Below are positions 19,201 through 27,044 of a DNA stretch of 47,053 nt, piece after piece. The position numbers and the translations under genes are program-made. This stretch comes from Ignavibacteriales bacterium. Lineage in GTDB: Bacteria > Bacteroidota > Ignavibacteria > Ignavibacteriales > Ignavibacteriaceae. Position 1 is the stretch's first letter, and each line of letters starts with the position of its first letter. The notes under the pieces were generated by a model that saw only the letters and a list, made by a program, of their open reading frames with translations, did not search any database and was not told the DNA's origin. The stretch covers positions 1 to 47,053 of the forward strand of contig JACPGF010000122.1 of NCBI GenBank assembly GCA_016182615.1, in the 5' to 3' direction.

Positions 19201-19369
19201 GTTGAAGGATATTCTTGGCCGGACTATACAAACCTTGTACAACGATCGTGTTATTGCAGCTAAGCAAGAACTGCATGTTGATCTGAGCCCGCTTGCCTCG
19301 GGTGTGTATTTTCTTGCAGCCCGGTCAAATAATACAATGCATATAAACAAACTGATTATATTAAAATAG
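16247..19369 (+). CDS. Multidomain T9SS-secreted protein: helical-barrel-like N-domain, two PKD/Ig-like domains, LamG domain
   Basis: A 1040-residue exported protein. The signal peptide is at 1-20; an ATG at 16253 is an equally good start. The N-terminal ~450 residues are Trp/Tyr-rich helical repeats (DDWWYETMPNIYFYQMQALY, GVIEPEAAGAIGWILNRAFM, AFIMNGFQQAGALLPVARYD), resembling an alpha/alpha toroid of unassigned family. A small beta domain (about 460-530) follows, then two PKD/cadherin-like domains (about 553-640 and 643-733, both with a YD-x-(E/D)GD motif). A LamG/concanavalin-like lectin domain covers about 738-938 (WYPCNGNGLDNSGNGNNAF to GVLDEIRLYN). The last ~85 residues are a T9SS sorting domain (STYPNPCNAATTIRF ... 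GVYFLAARS). The layout fits a surface-attached polysaccharide-acting enzyme with binding modules. It ends 2 bp before the beta-mannosidase gene. Confidence 0.75.
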   Translation: MIMQKICVTLLLALTIVAQAQQITIQRIEAMPSFPQPYLMRDWKQVAKGYDSLVFNQSAAGQYLPLIFLNSQGINYPAHGFLGLHTYVGTNNTNATEAINVLPAIVGASLSGINKRNQNGKDFVLQAEDYFNKRPQENVYLNSQVASSGDDWWYETMPNIYFYQMQALYPHVGDFDFQFTSVAERWTQAVNAMGASATPWKLPDMRYRAWNLSTMTPLIGGVIEPEAAGAIGWILNRAFMQTGNKKYRIAAEQSLEFLHNLSSNPSYELQLPYGIAAAAQMNAMHGTNYNIEKMMNWAFETGPLRNWGTFTGVWGGFDVAGLIGEQGSNGYAFIMNGFQQAGALLPVARYDERYARALGKWGLNLANASRLFYANYLPDDKQDGRAWSSVYDPQSYIAHEALRQESNGKTPFATGDAVQGGWAQTNFSLYSSSSVGYLAAMLDTTNVSGILRFDLLKTDFLKQESYPTYLYYNPYQVDKQVTMQLPTGSFKIYNAVSNTVLLPSASGAVTITVPADNAVIAVLLPLDGTMTYNLDKMLVNGIVADFNSGHFTGNYPPRIKSLTPTKLTAIQGEQISIYCTAYDKEGDNLTYVWNPGHGTVTGAAGTVFWKASQQTGMDTIVCMVKDIHNNSASDTLILQIVERINHAPLINFLKTLPGKTDIGKQIKALCDAYDEDGDALHFTWKFNGAAITQDTSQISFAAPTAAGNYYLSCTVADGFGGLVTDSTVLIVRDFSSTLTGQLCAWYPCNGNGLDNSGNGNNAFAFSVQAVPNRHGIQNSALSFNGTSSYMQVLNTPFLNFQNTITLNFWITPKYFYDREQYPVSHGNWERRWKVSITNKKIRWTLKTANGIKDVDSRTTLQVDSTYNVTALYDGLGMELYINGVLEAAIPHSGAILTTDYDLTIGEVVPGNSTYNFNGVLDEIRLYNCVLLPDSIAKLSDIVTGIDQSRDAALITAFGISTYPNPCNAATTIRFDYPEGVMLNLELKDILGRTIQTLYNDRVIAAKQELHVDLSPLASGVYFLAARSNNTMHINKLIILK

Positions 19370-19371
19370 TA

Positions 19372-21777
19372 ATGAATAAAAGAATAGCTCTCGATACTGA
19401 CTGGAAATTTTCGCTTTCAAATAACAACAATACTGAACTGCCCGGCGGCATAAAAAAGTTTACACCGAAAAGGACTGCCGAGATTCCCGGCACGATACAT
19501 ACCGATTTATTGAAAAACAAGCTGATAGACGACCCGTTCTATGCGGATAATGAACTGCACCTGCAATGGATTTCAGCATGTGACTGGCAGTATGAAACGA
19601 AATTCGCCATACCTGAAAACTTTGATACCAAGAAACCGGTTCAGCTTGTCTTTGACGGGCTGGATACCGTAGCGGATATTTTTGTTAATGATAAACTTAT
19701 CGGATCAGCCAACAATATGTTCCGGAGTTTTTCGTTTATTATTAACGATGTTTCAAAGGAGCTCGAAGAAAAACATGGGAAACTTCCGGTGGCGCTTAAT
19801 TCGGAGCGGGTGTATATCCGCAAGGCACAGTACTCCTTCGGGTGGGACTGGGGCCCGGTATTCGCGACATGCGGCATCTGGCGCGGCGTTTTCCTCGAGA
19901 ACATCATTGTTCCTGAGATTGATCAATTGTTTTTGCGTACGTTAAAAATTACCGGGGACGATGCGGAGCTTGAGATACATGTGGAACTTTCCGCCCCGGC
20001 TGCCTCTGGAACAACCTTGTCCGTAACACTTGCCGATGATGAAGAAGCCGTTGTTCAAATGGATGTTTCAGCCTCCGGGCAGCAAATATTTGTTATTCCT
20101 GTTACCGTCGAAAAGGCGGAGTTATGGTATCCGAACGGGATGGGGCAGCAAAAGCTTTACACGCTGCATGCCGAGTTGTTTAATGACGATGATGTAATTA
20201 CGCTAAAACAGGTAACTGTGGGGATTCGCACTGTTGTTTTGCAATTGAATGATGCAGAATCCAATACTTTCCGTTTTATAGTGAACGGTAAACCGGTGTT
20301 TGTAAAAGGGGCTAACTGGATTCCTGCACATTCGTTTCTTACTGTCCCCACAGAAGATGATTACCGGAACCTGATATTGAAAGCAAAAAACAGCAACATG
20401 AATATGCTCCGGGTGTGGGGCGGCGGTATCTACGAGAATGATATTTTCTATCAACTGTGCGATGAGCTGGGGCTTTTAGTCTGGCAGGATTTTATGTTCG
20501 CCTGTGCAGCCTATCCGGAGTATAAAGAGTTTGTTGAAAATGTAGAGCAGGAAGCCATTTATAATATTAAGCGGCTCCGCCAGTATTGTTCCTTGGCAAT
20601 ATGGTGCGGCAATAACGAAAACGAGTGGAACTGGTACAAGGAACAGCACGAGAGCTACAAGAACATGCCCGGCCATAAACTGTTTGCCGAGTTATTCCCT
20701 GCCCTGATTGCTGAATTGGATCCGCTTACCCCGTATCATGTTTCAACTCCGTTCGGGGATGATGCTGATCCGAACAGCCAAACAAGCGGCAACCGGCATC
20801 AATGGGATATCTGGAGCAATTTTACAGACTATACGGAAGTTGAAAACGACAAGAGTCTTTTTGTTTCGGAATTTGGTTTTCAGGGCCCGGCTAACATGCA
20901 AACTTTAGATGGATGCATTCCTAAGCATGAAAGGTTTATACAAAGCCGTTTGTTCGAGTTTCATAATAAACAAATTTCAGGTAATGAGAGAATCATCCGG
21001 TTTGTTGCGGCACACCTGCCTTTGGAAACAAAATGGAAGGACTTTATCTATATCGCGCAACTCAATCAGGGGTTTGCCATGAAGGCATGCCTTGAACATT
21101 GGCGGTTTGCAACCCCCGAAACAAACGGTGCAATTATCTGGCAGTTGAACGATTGCTGGCCGGTAACAAGCTGGTCGTTGATTGATTCGGCGCACTTACC
21201 AAAAATAGCGTACCATTTTGTACAAAATGCGTTTGCACCCGTGGCACTTAGTTTTGTGAAGAACGGTGCCAATTATACCCTAAAGGGAATGAACGATACC
21301 AATAAAGACATAACTGCAAATTTAGTTATTGCAGCTATAAAACCGGATTTTGTAAAAGTTAAGGAATGCTTTCAGCAGAAGATTATTCTGGCAGCAAATT
21401 CACGTGTTACGATAGATATCGGGAATAGTATTGATGACAAAAATACGGATACTATTTATGTGGCAACAATTTATGACAGTGCAGGTGAAATACTGCACCG
21501 TACTTTTCTCGCCCGGCAGCCTTGGAAATATTTCAAACTTCCTCCGCCTGGGATAAAAATTTCGATTAGTAAAAAGAATAATTGTTACAATGTTTCCATT
21601 AAGACAAAGAGGGCAGCTTTTTTTGTTGATTTGACCGGGGATGGCTTAACATTTTCAAACCGTGGAATGATACTCCTGCCAAACGAGAAAATGAGTGTAC
21701 AAGTTGAATCAAAGCATCAACGGATGCCGGACCGGAAAGACATTACCGTCTTTTCTCTCAATAATTATTTAGAATAA
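19372..21777 (+). CDS. Beta-mannosidase, glycoside hydrolase family 2
   Basis: An 801-residue enzyme that removes terminal beta-mannose residues (EC 3.2.1.25 type). It has the full GH2 plan: a sugar-binding domain (1-~180, with EIPGTIHTDLLKNKLIDDPF and QYSFGWDWGPVFATCGIWRG, both hallmarks of beta-mannosidases), an Ig-like domain (~190-290), then a TIM barrel. The acid/base is Glu416 in WCGNNE and the nucleophile Glu500 in SEFGFQG. WQLNDCWPVTSWSLID closes the barrel, and C-terminal beta domains follow. There is no signal peptide, so it acts in the cytoplasm on imported oligosaccharides alongside the GH130 enzyme. The start lies 2 bp after the previous stop. This gene is the best evidence that the locus targets beta-mannosides. 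Confidence 0.93.
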   Translation: MNKRIALDTDWKFSLSNNNNTELPGGIKKFTPKRTAEIPGTIHTDLLKNKLIDDPFYADNELHLQWISACDWQYETKFAIPENFDTKKPVQLVFDGLDTVADIFVNDKLIGSANNMFRSFSFIINDVSKELEEKHGKLPVALNSERVYIRKAQYSFGWDWGPVFATCGIWRGVFLENIIVPEIDQLFLRTLKITGDDAELEIHVELSAPAASGTTLSVTLADDEEAVVQMDVSASGQQIFVIPVTVEKAELWYPNGMGQQKLYTLHAELFNDDDVITLKQVTVGIRTVVLQLNDAESNTFRFIVNGKPVFVKGANWIPAHSFLTVPTEDDYRNLILKAKNSNMNMLRVWGGGIYENDIFYQLCDELGLLVWQDFMFACAAYPEYKEFVENVEQEAIYNIKRLRQYCSLAIWCGNNENEWNWYKEQHESYKNMPGHKLFAELFPALIAELDPLTPYHVSTPFGDDADPNSQTSGNRHQWDIWSNFTDYTEVENDKSLFVSEFGFQGPANMQTLDGCIPKHERFIQSRLFEFHNKQISGNERIIRFVAAHLPLETKWKDFIYIAQLNQGFAMKACLEHWRFATPETNGAIIWQLNDCWPVTSWSLIDSAHLPKIAYHFVQNAFAPVALSFVKNGANYTLKGMNDTNKDITANLVIAAIKPDFVKVKECFQQKIILAANSRVTIDIGNSIDDKNTDTIYVATIYDSAGEILHRTFLARQPWKYFKLPPPGIKISISKKNNCYNVSIKTKRAAFFVDLTGDGLTFSNRGMILLPNEKMSVQVESKHQRMPDRKDITVFSLNNYLE

Positions 21778-21813
21778 AAGTAATCCCTGCAAGCAGGGCA
21801 TAAAGGAACCGGA

Positions 21814-24363
21814 ATGAAAACGAGTGGAAAACAAATTTATCGGCTGAGTAATTTTTATTCCTTTATGCTGCTTGTTGTTGCAGTGCTTGGACTCTGCGCG
21901 CAGGTTTATGGGCAAAGTACAGAGCAGCAGAAAAAAGAGCTGAGCATACGTTTCTCGGGAGATGCTAAAATAGAGGTCGGGAGCAATTTTGCAGGGTTGT
22001 CTTTTCATCACAGCTATCCAGTGCCACAACGGATAAGTTTTTACTACCCTTCTGCCAATAGTGTTGATAATAGTACCGATTACTGGTACCGTGATACAAC
22101 ATTTGTCATGGACATAGGAATACAATTTGGTGAGGAGAAAACTGAGTGGTTGAATAAGTCCGGTTTGACATATGACATAACCCCGTTTTCAGTAGCGTTC
22201 CAAAAGAAGGATACCCGGAAAGAAATTAGCCTGTCGTATCAGTTTACCAAGGAAAAGCCTGCATTCGTCATTAGCTATACAATTAAAAATTTAACCCAAA
22301 AGCCGCAGCAGCTCACATTATATCTACGGCATGCACTTTCGGTAAACACCAGTCACTCGTATCGCAGAAAAGAACCTGCATCCACTATGCCGTCCGAGGA
22401 TGGTAAAACAACCGTGGCGCGTTTTAATGATGGTGAAACACAGAATCCTGATATTTTTTATCTCAGCAGTTCAGCCCCCGGAAGTTATCAGGTGATTGAC
22501 AAAAATCGGGTTAATGATACGATGCTCACGTTGTTCCCTGAAAAACAATTTGTAGCGCCGCCTGCCATTAATTACATTTACACAAAATCCATTCAGCCGG
22601 GACAGAGTTACATCCTTAGTGAGATTATTGGAAGTTGCAGGCAGGGCGAGAGCGCTGAACTGTGCCAATACCTCCATAAAAATTATCAAAGGGAAGTTGC
22701 GGATTTTGAAAGGTCTCTCTTATACGATATTTACACAACAGGAGTTATTAAAACCGGAGACAGCTATCTTGACCGATCCGTTAAATGGTCTCAGGCAATA
22801 CTGCAAACAAGCAGGCATTATATCGACAGCGCAATCGTTCCCATGCCTTGCCCTGCCGAATATAATTTCTACTTTACGCATGATGTGCTGTTGACGGATT
22901 TAGCCGCGGTAAAGTTCGATATTAACAGGGTTAAAACGGATTTGCATTTTATCGTGCAGCATGCAAATAAGCAAAAAGTTATTCCACATGCCTACTATTG
23001 GAAAGACAGCGCATACACAACAGAGTTTGCAGAAAGGGATAACTGGAATAATTTCTGGTTTATCATCGTGAATGCCGAGTATCTAAAGCATTCGTCAGAT
23101 ACTGCAGCATTGGCTCTTTTCTATCCATACATCACGAAAGCACTGGAACAGGCATTGTTGACAAAAGGTGAGGATGACCTCATGTGGTCAATCAGGCCGG
23201 ACTGGTGGGATATTGGCACCCGTTACGGGCAGCGCAGTTACATGACCCTGCTCGCTGTCAGGGCTATCCGGTCTTATCTCTATACATCGGCAATCCTCGG
23301 TAAGGAAGATGAAAAGCTTGTTAAGTACGAGCAATTGCAGCATAAAATGGAAGCAGCACTAATCCAAAAACTCTGGTCAGATAAGCGCGGCTTTCTGATG
23401 AGCAATACAGACCCCGGAGTGGTAGATGAGCATATATACAGTGGTTCGTTGTTAGCGGCACATTACGGCTTGCTGGATTCTGCAAAAGTTTCACGGACTA
23501 TCTCCACAGCACGGGAAATACTGGTTGACCCGAAAGTGGGGGTAAGTGTGGTATATCCGATGGATTTTGATAAACTGGGAGATTTTTGGCATTTCGCAGG
23601 GAATGAAGTCGGGGCAAAGTATTACTATATAAACGGTGGTATTTGGCCCCATGCAAATGCATGGTACGCGCTTGCACTTATCGCAGGTGGCATGCGGGAT
23701 TCTGCCCTGCAATTTATTAAAAACGTTATGAGCATCGACGGTATAATTGATGGGCCAAACGGGCAGCCCGCAATGTACGAGGTGCGCAATGCGAACCACG
23801 AAGACCCGAAAACCTATGGAACAATTGACAAGCCGCAGTTTATGTGGGCCGCGGGATGGTACCTGTATTCACTGTACTCACTCTACGGAGTTGCAGACAA
23901 CGAGTGGAATGTTGTCTTTGACCCGTATCTACAGGAAGGACAGAAGAGTGTAGAATATGCCTTAACATCTCACAATAAAAAGATACAGGTTAAGCTGGAG
24001 CATGCCGCTAAAGCATCTATTACTTATGACGGAGTTGAATCTTTTTCATACGTTATTCCCGGTAAAATAAAACAGCCCGAAAACATAAAAATAAGCATTG
24101 GAAAACAGGCATCACCTTATTTGAAAACGACAAACTCGGGTTTGGAATCAATTTCATTCGCGAATAACAAAATGGTTTTACAATTGCAGGCATTCCCCGG
24201 TCATAAAAATAAGACCATTGTTTTATGCGGCAGTAAACCAAAAAGTGTCTTAGTTGACGACTTGCCCGTTGCATTCAATTATTTGGAAAGAAAAAACAAT
24301 AGTAATTTGCAAGTTTCATTTGAGCATTCACGGAAATCAGCCAAAGTCGAGATACAGTTTTAG
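21814..24363 (+). CDS. Secreted six-hairpin glycosidase-like protein (family unassigned)
   Basis: An 849-residue exported protein with an N-terminal membrane/signal segment (about 18-35, LLVVAVLGLCAQVYG). An N-terminal beta-sandwich region (about 40-290) is followed by a six-hairpin barrel like those of GH63/GH94/amylo-alpha-1,6-glucosidase proteins. Visible blocks are SVKWSQAILQTSRHY, FYFTHDVLLTDLAAVKFD, VIPHAYYWKD, MWSIRPDWWDIGTRYG, YINGGIWPHANAWYALALIA and QFMWAAGWYLYSLYSLYGV. Acidic residues at FTHD and near PDWWDIG, and the His/Asn of WPHANAW, could line the active site. It is the last gene of the operon, 36 bp after the beta-mannosidase, with a Shine-Dalgarno AAGGAA. The small hairpin in the gap (21785-21798) has no T-run. 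The substrate is unknown. Confidence 0.75.
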   Translation: MKTSGKQIYRLSNFYSFMLLVVAVLGLCAQVYGQSTEQQKKELSIRFSGDAKIEVGSNFAGLSFHHSYPVPQRISFYYPSANSVDNSTDYWYRDTTFVMDIGIQFGEEKTEWLNKSGLTYDITPFSVAFQKKDTRKEISLSYQFTKEKPAFVISYTIKNLTQKPQQLTLYLRHALSVNTSHSYRRKEPASTMPSEDGKTTVARFNDGETQNPDIFYLSSSAPGSYQVIDKNRVNDTMLTLFPEKQFVAPPAINYIYTKSIQPGQSYILSEIIGSCRQGESAELCQYLHKNYQREVADFERSLLYDIYTTGVIKTGDSYLDRSVKWSQAILQTSRHYIDSAIVPMPCPAEYNFYFTHDVLLTDLAAVKFDINRVKTDLHFIVQHANKQKVIPHAYYWKDSAYTTEFAERDNWNNFWFIIVNAEYLKHSSDTAALALFYPYITKALEQALLTKGEDDLMWSIRPDWWDIGTRYGQRSYMTLLAVRAIRSYLYTSAILGKEDEKLVKYEQLQHKMEAALIQKLWSDKRGFLMSNTDPGVVDEHIYSGSLLAAHYGLLDSAKVSRTISTAREILVDPKVGVSVVYPMDFDKLGDFWHFAGNEVGAKYYYINGGIWPHANAWYALALIAGGMRDSALQFIKNVMSIDGIIDGPNGQPAMYEVRNANHEDPKTYGTIDKPQFMWAAGWYLYSLYSLYGVADNEWNVVFDPYLQEGQKSVEYALTSHNKKIQVKLEHAAKASITYDGVESFSYVIPGKIKQPENIKISIGKQASPYLKTTNSGLESISFANNKMVLQLQAFPGHKNKTIVLCGSKPKSVLVDDLPVAFNYLERKNNSNLQVSFEHSRKSAKVEIQF

Positions 24364-24437
24364 GTTACACCGTATTTTTGTCTAACGATTTGCAGAAATC
24401 ATGTGCTGTTATTGCATAACTCGGGTTAAAAGAGACG

Positions 24438-25523
24438 TTATCCGTTTTGCGTCAGGTATTCGGTAAAGTTATCAACCACAAATTTAAGTTTCTTTTCCCA
24501 AAGATACACGGCCAGTGTTGAGATAAACAGGACACCTGCAAACCAAAACGGAAGTAAAAGCGTGTTTTGGGTTTTAAATAACCACGTTGCTGAATTGCCG
24601 ATTATGAGCCATTGTGCAACGTAGAAGGCTGTAACCTGCCGTCCAATCCAAACTATGTACCGTATGGGGAGGGCTGCCTGAAAATTTTTGTTTAGATAGA
24701 ACAAGGGCAAGCTGCACACAGCCAAAAAACATACAACCCACAAGTAAAAAACAACGGGATGATGATAGTATGTTTTAAGTACTGCACTTGTTGCAATTCC
24801 GTAACCAATGGTGAAGGTGACCATTGTTAAGCCTGCTATATAGATTGCTATGATTAGGGTATTGGAAAGTTTCACTGTAGCTTTTGCACGATGCATGAAT
24901 GTATAAACTGCGTAACCTGTTAACGGGTAAGCGAGCCAAGGGAACAGCGGGAAATATGACCAGCTATAACTGCCTCCGATATACGCGGCAAGGTAAGCAG
25001 CTGCGGAACTTTCCTCAAACGAAAAGAGCAGTAAAAAATTACCAATTTGTACGGCTAGTAATGCTAAAATTATCGATACAATGAATGAGGTTTTTAAATA
25101 TTTTTCGAGAAAAGTCATAACAATAGTACTTAGTCCTGCGGCGAAAAGAATGTCAACCCCAAACACAAACCGCCAAGGATTAACCAAAGATTTCCCATCT
25201 GCAATAAGGAAAAGCAATGAAGCATTTAAACCTAAATTAAGCAGAAAACCGCCGCCAATTAGCTTGCAGCCTCTGAGTAATTTTTGCTTCTGCGTTTTTT
25301 TTGATGCAGCAAAAAAGTAACCTAAAACAATAAGGAATACCGGTGCTGCCGTCGGTCCTCCAAAAAACATGGAGATAGACCCCGCCAGACTGCTCTGAAA
25401 GGAAGATGTCGATAAAAATTCAGTTATATGAACTTGAATCATGAACAGAACCGCAAGACCTTTCAAAAGGTCGGCAAAGTTGTTCCTAACGGGAGTAATG
25501 AGGGGTTTTTGATAGCTTAACAA
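24438..25523 (-). CDS. Integral membrane acyltransferase-like protein (acyltransferase-3/heparan acetyltransferase type)
   Basis: A 361-residue protein with about ten membrane helices. It opens with the acyltransferase signature RNNFADLLKGLAVLFMIQVH, whose His (in MIQVHITEF) sits at the end of the first helix as in acyltransferase family 3 and DUF1624 proteins. Other segments are GPTAAPVFLIVLGYFFAASK, YFPLFPWLAYPLTGYAVY and VWIGRQVTAFYVAQWLI, all typical of this superfamily. Such enzymes O- or N-acylate sugars of the cell surface. It converges with the mannoside operon (74 bp between stops) and diverges from radC, so it stands alone. The acceptor is unknown. Confidence 0.75.
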   Translation of the reverse strand: MLSYQKPLITPVRNNFADLLKGLAVLFMIQVHITEFLSTSSFQSSLAGSISMFFGGPTAAPVFLIVLGYFFAASKKTQKQKLLRGCKLIGGGFLLNLGLNASLLFLIADGKSLVNPWRFVFGVDILFAAGLSTIVMTFLEKYLKTSFIVSIILALLAVQIGNFLLLFSFEESSAAAYLAAYIGGSYSWSYFPLFPWLAYPLTGYAVYTFMHRAKATVKLSNTLIIAIYIAGLTMVTFTIGYGIATSAVLKTYYHHPVVFYLWVVCFLAVCSLPLFYLNKNFQAALPIRYIVWIGRQVTAFYVAQWLIIGNSATWLFKTQNTLLLPFWFAGVLFISTLAVYLWEKKLKFVVDNFTEYLTQNG

Positions 25524-25670
25524 GGCGCACCGCTTTAAAAAAGAATATTTATTCTATTAGACGAATATACGGTTTAATTCCTTCGCACTATTTAAAAACC
25601 AGCCTTCTATTTTTACATTTACGCCAATATTGCTAAATTGCATTACAAATACAAGAGGATTTACTTTAGC

Positions 25671-26354
25671 ATGAAGTCATTAAAGGAATCATTACCACCC
25701 GAACAATTGCCCCGCGAACGGTTAAAACAACATGGGGCAGATAAATTATCAGACATAGAACTGCTGGCTATTCTGTTGCGTACCGGTTCTAAAGGTGTTA
25801 CGGTACTTAATGTTGCAGCAGAGCTGATGAACAGGTTTAGAAATATCGCATCGCTCTCTACCCGGTCTATTGAAGATTTAAAAAAAATCCCCGGCATAGG
25901 TCCCGATAAGGCGGTAATGCTGAAGGCGGTTTTTGAAATTGCCACGCGGATCAGAAAGTCGGAGGTTTACATGGATAAAATCAGTATCACTTCACCCGAT
26001 CAGGTGGCCGAATTTTTTATTCCTATACTGCAAACAAAGCAGAATGAGCAGTTTCTGATTGCATGCCTGAATAGTGCCAACCGGATAACCAACTACCGGG
26101 TTATAAGTGAAGGTATTCTCGATTCAAGTTTAGTGCATCCGCGTGAAGTATTCAAGGCAGCAATTGAAGAGAGTGCTAAAAGCATTTTTTTAGTGCATAA
26201 TCACCCGAGCGGTAATCCTAACCCAAGCCCGCAGGATATAAAAATAACAAAAAAACTGGTTGAAGCCGGGAAAATATTCGAAATTCCGGTTGTTGACCAC
26301 ATTATCATTGCAGGAAACGCATTTACCAGTTTACTTGAATTGAATTTGATGTGA
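25671..26354 (+). CDS. radC: RadC family protein (JAB/MPN domain, DNA-repair associated)
   Basis: A 227-residue protein. The ATG at 25671 is chosen over an in-frame TTG at 25638 because AGAGGA lies at proper distance and homologues begin near this point (MKSLKESLPPEQLPRERL). The N-terminal helix-hairpin-helix region (LKKIPGIGPDKAVMLKAVFE) is followed by the metal-binding JAB domain with HNHPSGNP (His176, His178, Ser180) and Asp189. RadC is conserved widely, but its biochemical role is unsettled despite the name. It is transcribed away from the acyltransferase gene and is followed by a 400-bp gap. Confidence 0.93.
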   Translation: MKSLKESLPPEQLPRERLKQHGADKLSDIELLAILLRTGSKGVTVLNVAAELMNRFRNIASLSTRSIEDLKKIPGIGPDKAVMLKAVFEIATRIRKSEVYMDKISITSPDQVAEFFIPILQTKQNEQFLIACLNSANRITNYRVISEGILDSSLVHPREVFKAAIEESAKSIFLVHNHPSGNPNPSPQDIKITKKLVEAGKIFEIPVVDHIIIAGNAFTSLLELNLM

Positions 26355-26754
26355 GCAATGGACTGTATTTCGCGGCAAATGGCATATCCGGAAAATATAT
26401 GAGAAAACTAAAAAACGGGGGAAACTTTTACTATTTCAAGAATGTTTTAAAAAACAGGTGCAGGTTTTCTTCTTTGTTTCCACTGCAAAATACAGTGCAG
26501 GCAAAAATAAGAAAGGGGTAAAAACTCTGCCTAATATCACATAAATATGTGATTATTGCATTTTCGTGGTTTTTATGAATTGCATTTGTACTAATATTTA
26601 GTACATTTACAATTGAAAATTTGTATATTAGTTTAATAAATATTATGTCTGGCTCTTTTTTCGCCTGAATGAATAATCGGTCTGCGCGGGAAAAGATCAA
26701 GACAAAAAACAACCTATTATTTAATTGTATTTTTATTTTACGGAGGATCTAAGT
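26355..26754. other. Intergenic region between radC and the lipoprotein gene
   Basis: No gene is supported. The region is AT-rich towards its right end. It contains a perfect inverted repeat (26588-26604) and, just after it, a weak promoter-like pair (TTGAAA at 26613-26618, TAATAA at 26634-26639). A Shine-Dalgarno GGAGG lies at 26742-26746 before the lipoprotein start. No terminator for radC is evident. Confidence 0.5.
26588..26604. promoter_or_regulatory. Perfect inverted repeat, possible operator
   Basis: The 7-base arms GTACTAA and TTAGTAC surround a TAT centre. It sits 9 bases before a promoter-like TTGAAA and upstream of the lipoprotein/LysM pair. It could be a regulator-binding site; only its symmetry and position support this. 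Confidence 0.3.
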
Positions 26755-27027
26755 ATGCGTGTAACAAATTACGTTCGCCTAATTACTCTTACGGCGATTT
26801 GCTCGTTCGGCATGCTGCTCGTTTCCGGTTGCGGACTTTCCGCGGAAGAATTGCAGCAGCTTGAAATGAAGAAAAAAGAAGTGCGTGCGCTGGAATTACA
26901 GGCTAACGGCCTTAAGGACGAAAGAGCCCGCATTGAAAAAGAGATAGCAGAGAAAAACAAACGTGTCGAAGAATGTAATAAACTGAAAGCTGAGACACAA
27001 GCTAACTTATCAAAAGTTAAGAAATAA
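26755..27027 (+). CDS. Small coiled-coil lipoprotein
   Basis: A 90-residue lipoprotein. The ATG at 26755 is chosen because GGAGG lies 8 bases upstream and the product has a proper lipoprotein signal ending LLVSGC (Cys23). The mature part is almost entirely one charged alpha-helix with heptad-like spacing (LEMKKKEVRALELQANGLKD, then RIEKEIAEKNKRVEECNKLK), so it should form a coiled coil, much like Lpp-type spacer proteins in shape though not in sequence. The next gene, 17 bp downstream, encodes a LysM protein that also has a coiled-coil segment. Together they may link outer membrane and peptidoglycan (inference). Confidence 0.8.
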   Translation: MRVTNYVRLITLTAICSFGMLLVSGCGLSAEELQQLEMKKKEVRALELQANGLKDERARIEKEIAEKNKRVEECNKLKAETQANLSKVKK

Positions 27028-27044
27028 GGAAGGTTGGACGAACT

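Noticed and set aside
21785-21798. Hairpin CCCTGC/GCAGGG between beta-mannosidase and the last operon gene as a terminator
   Set aside because: The stem is only 6 bp with a 2-base loop and has no T-run; a Shine-Dalgarno sequence follows directly, so the transcript probably continues.
25638-25670. Upstream TTG start for radC
   Set aside because: The ATG at 25671 has AGAGGA at the right distance and fits the usual RadC N-terminus.
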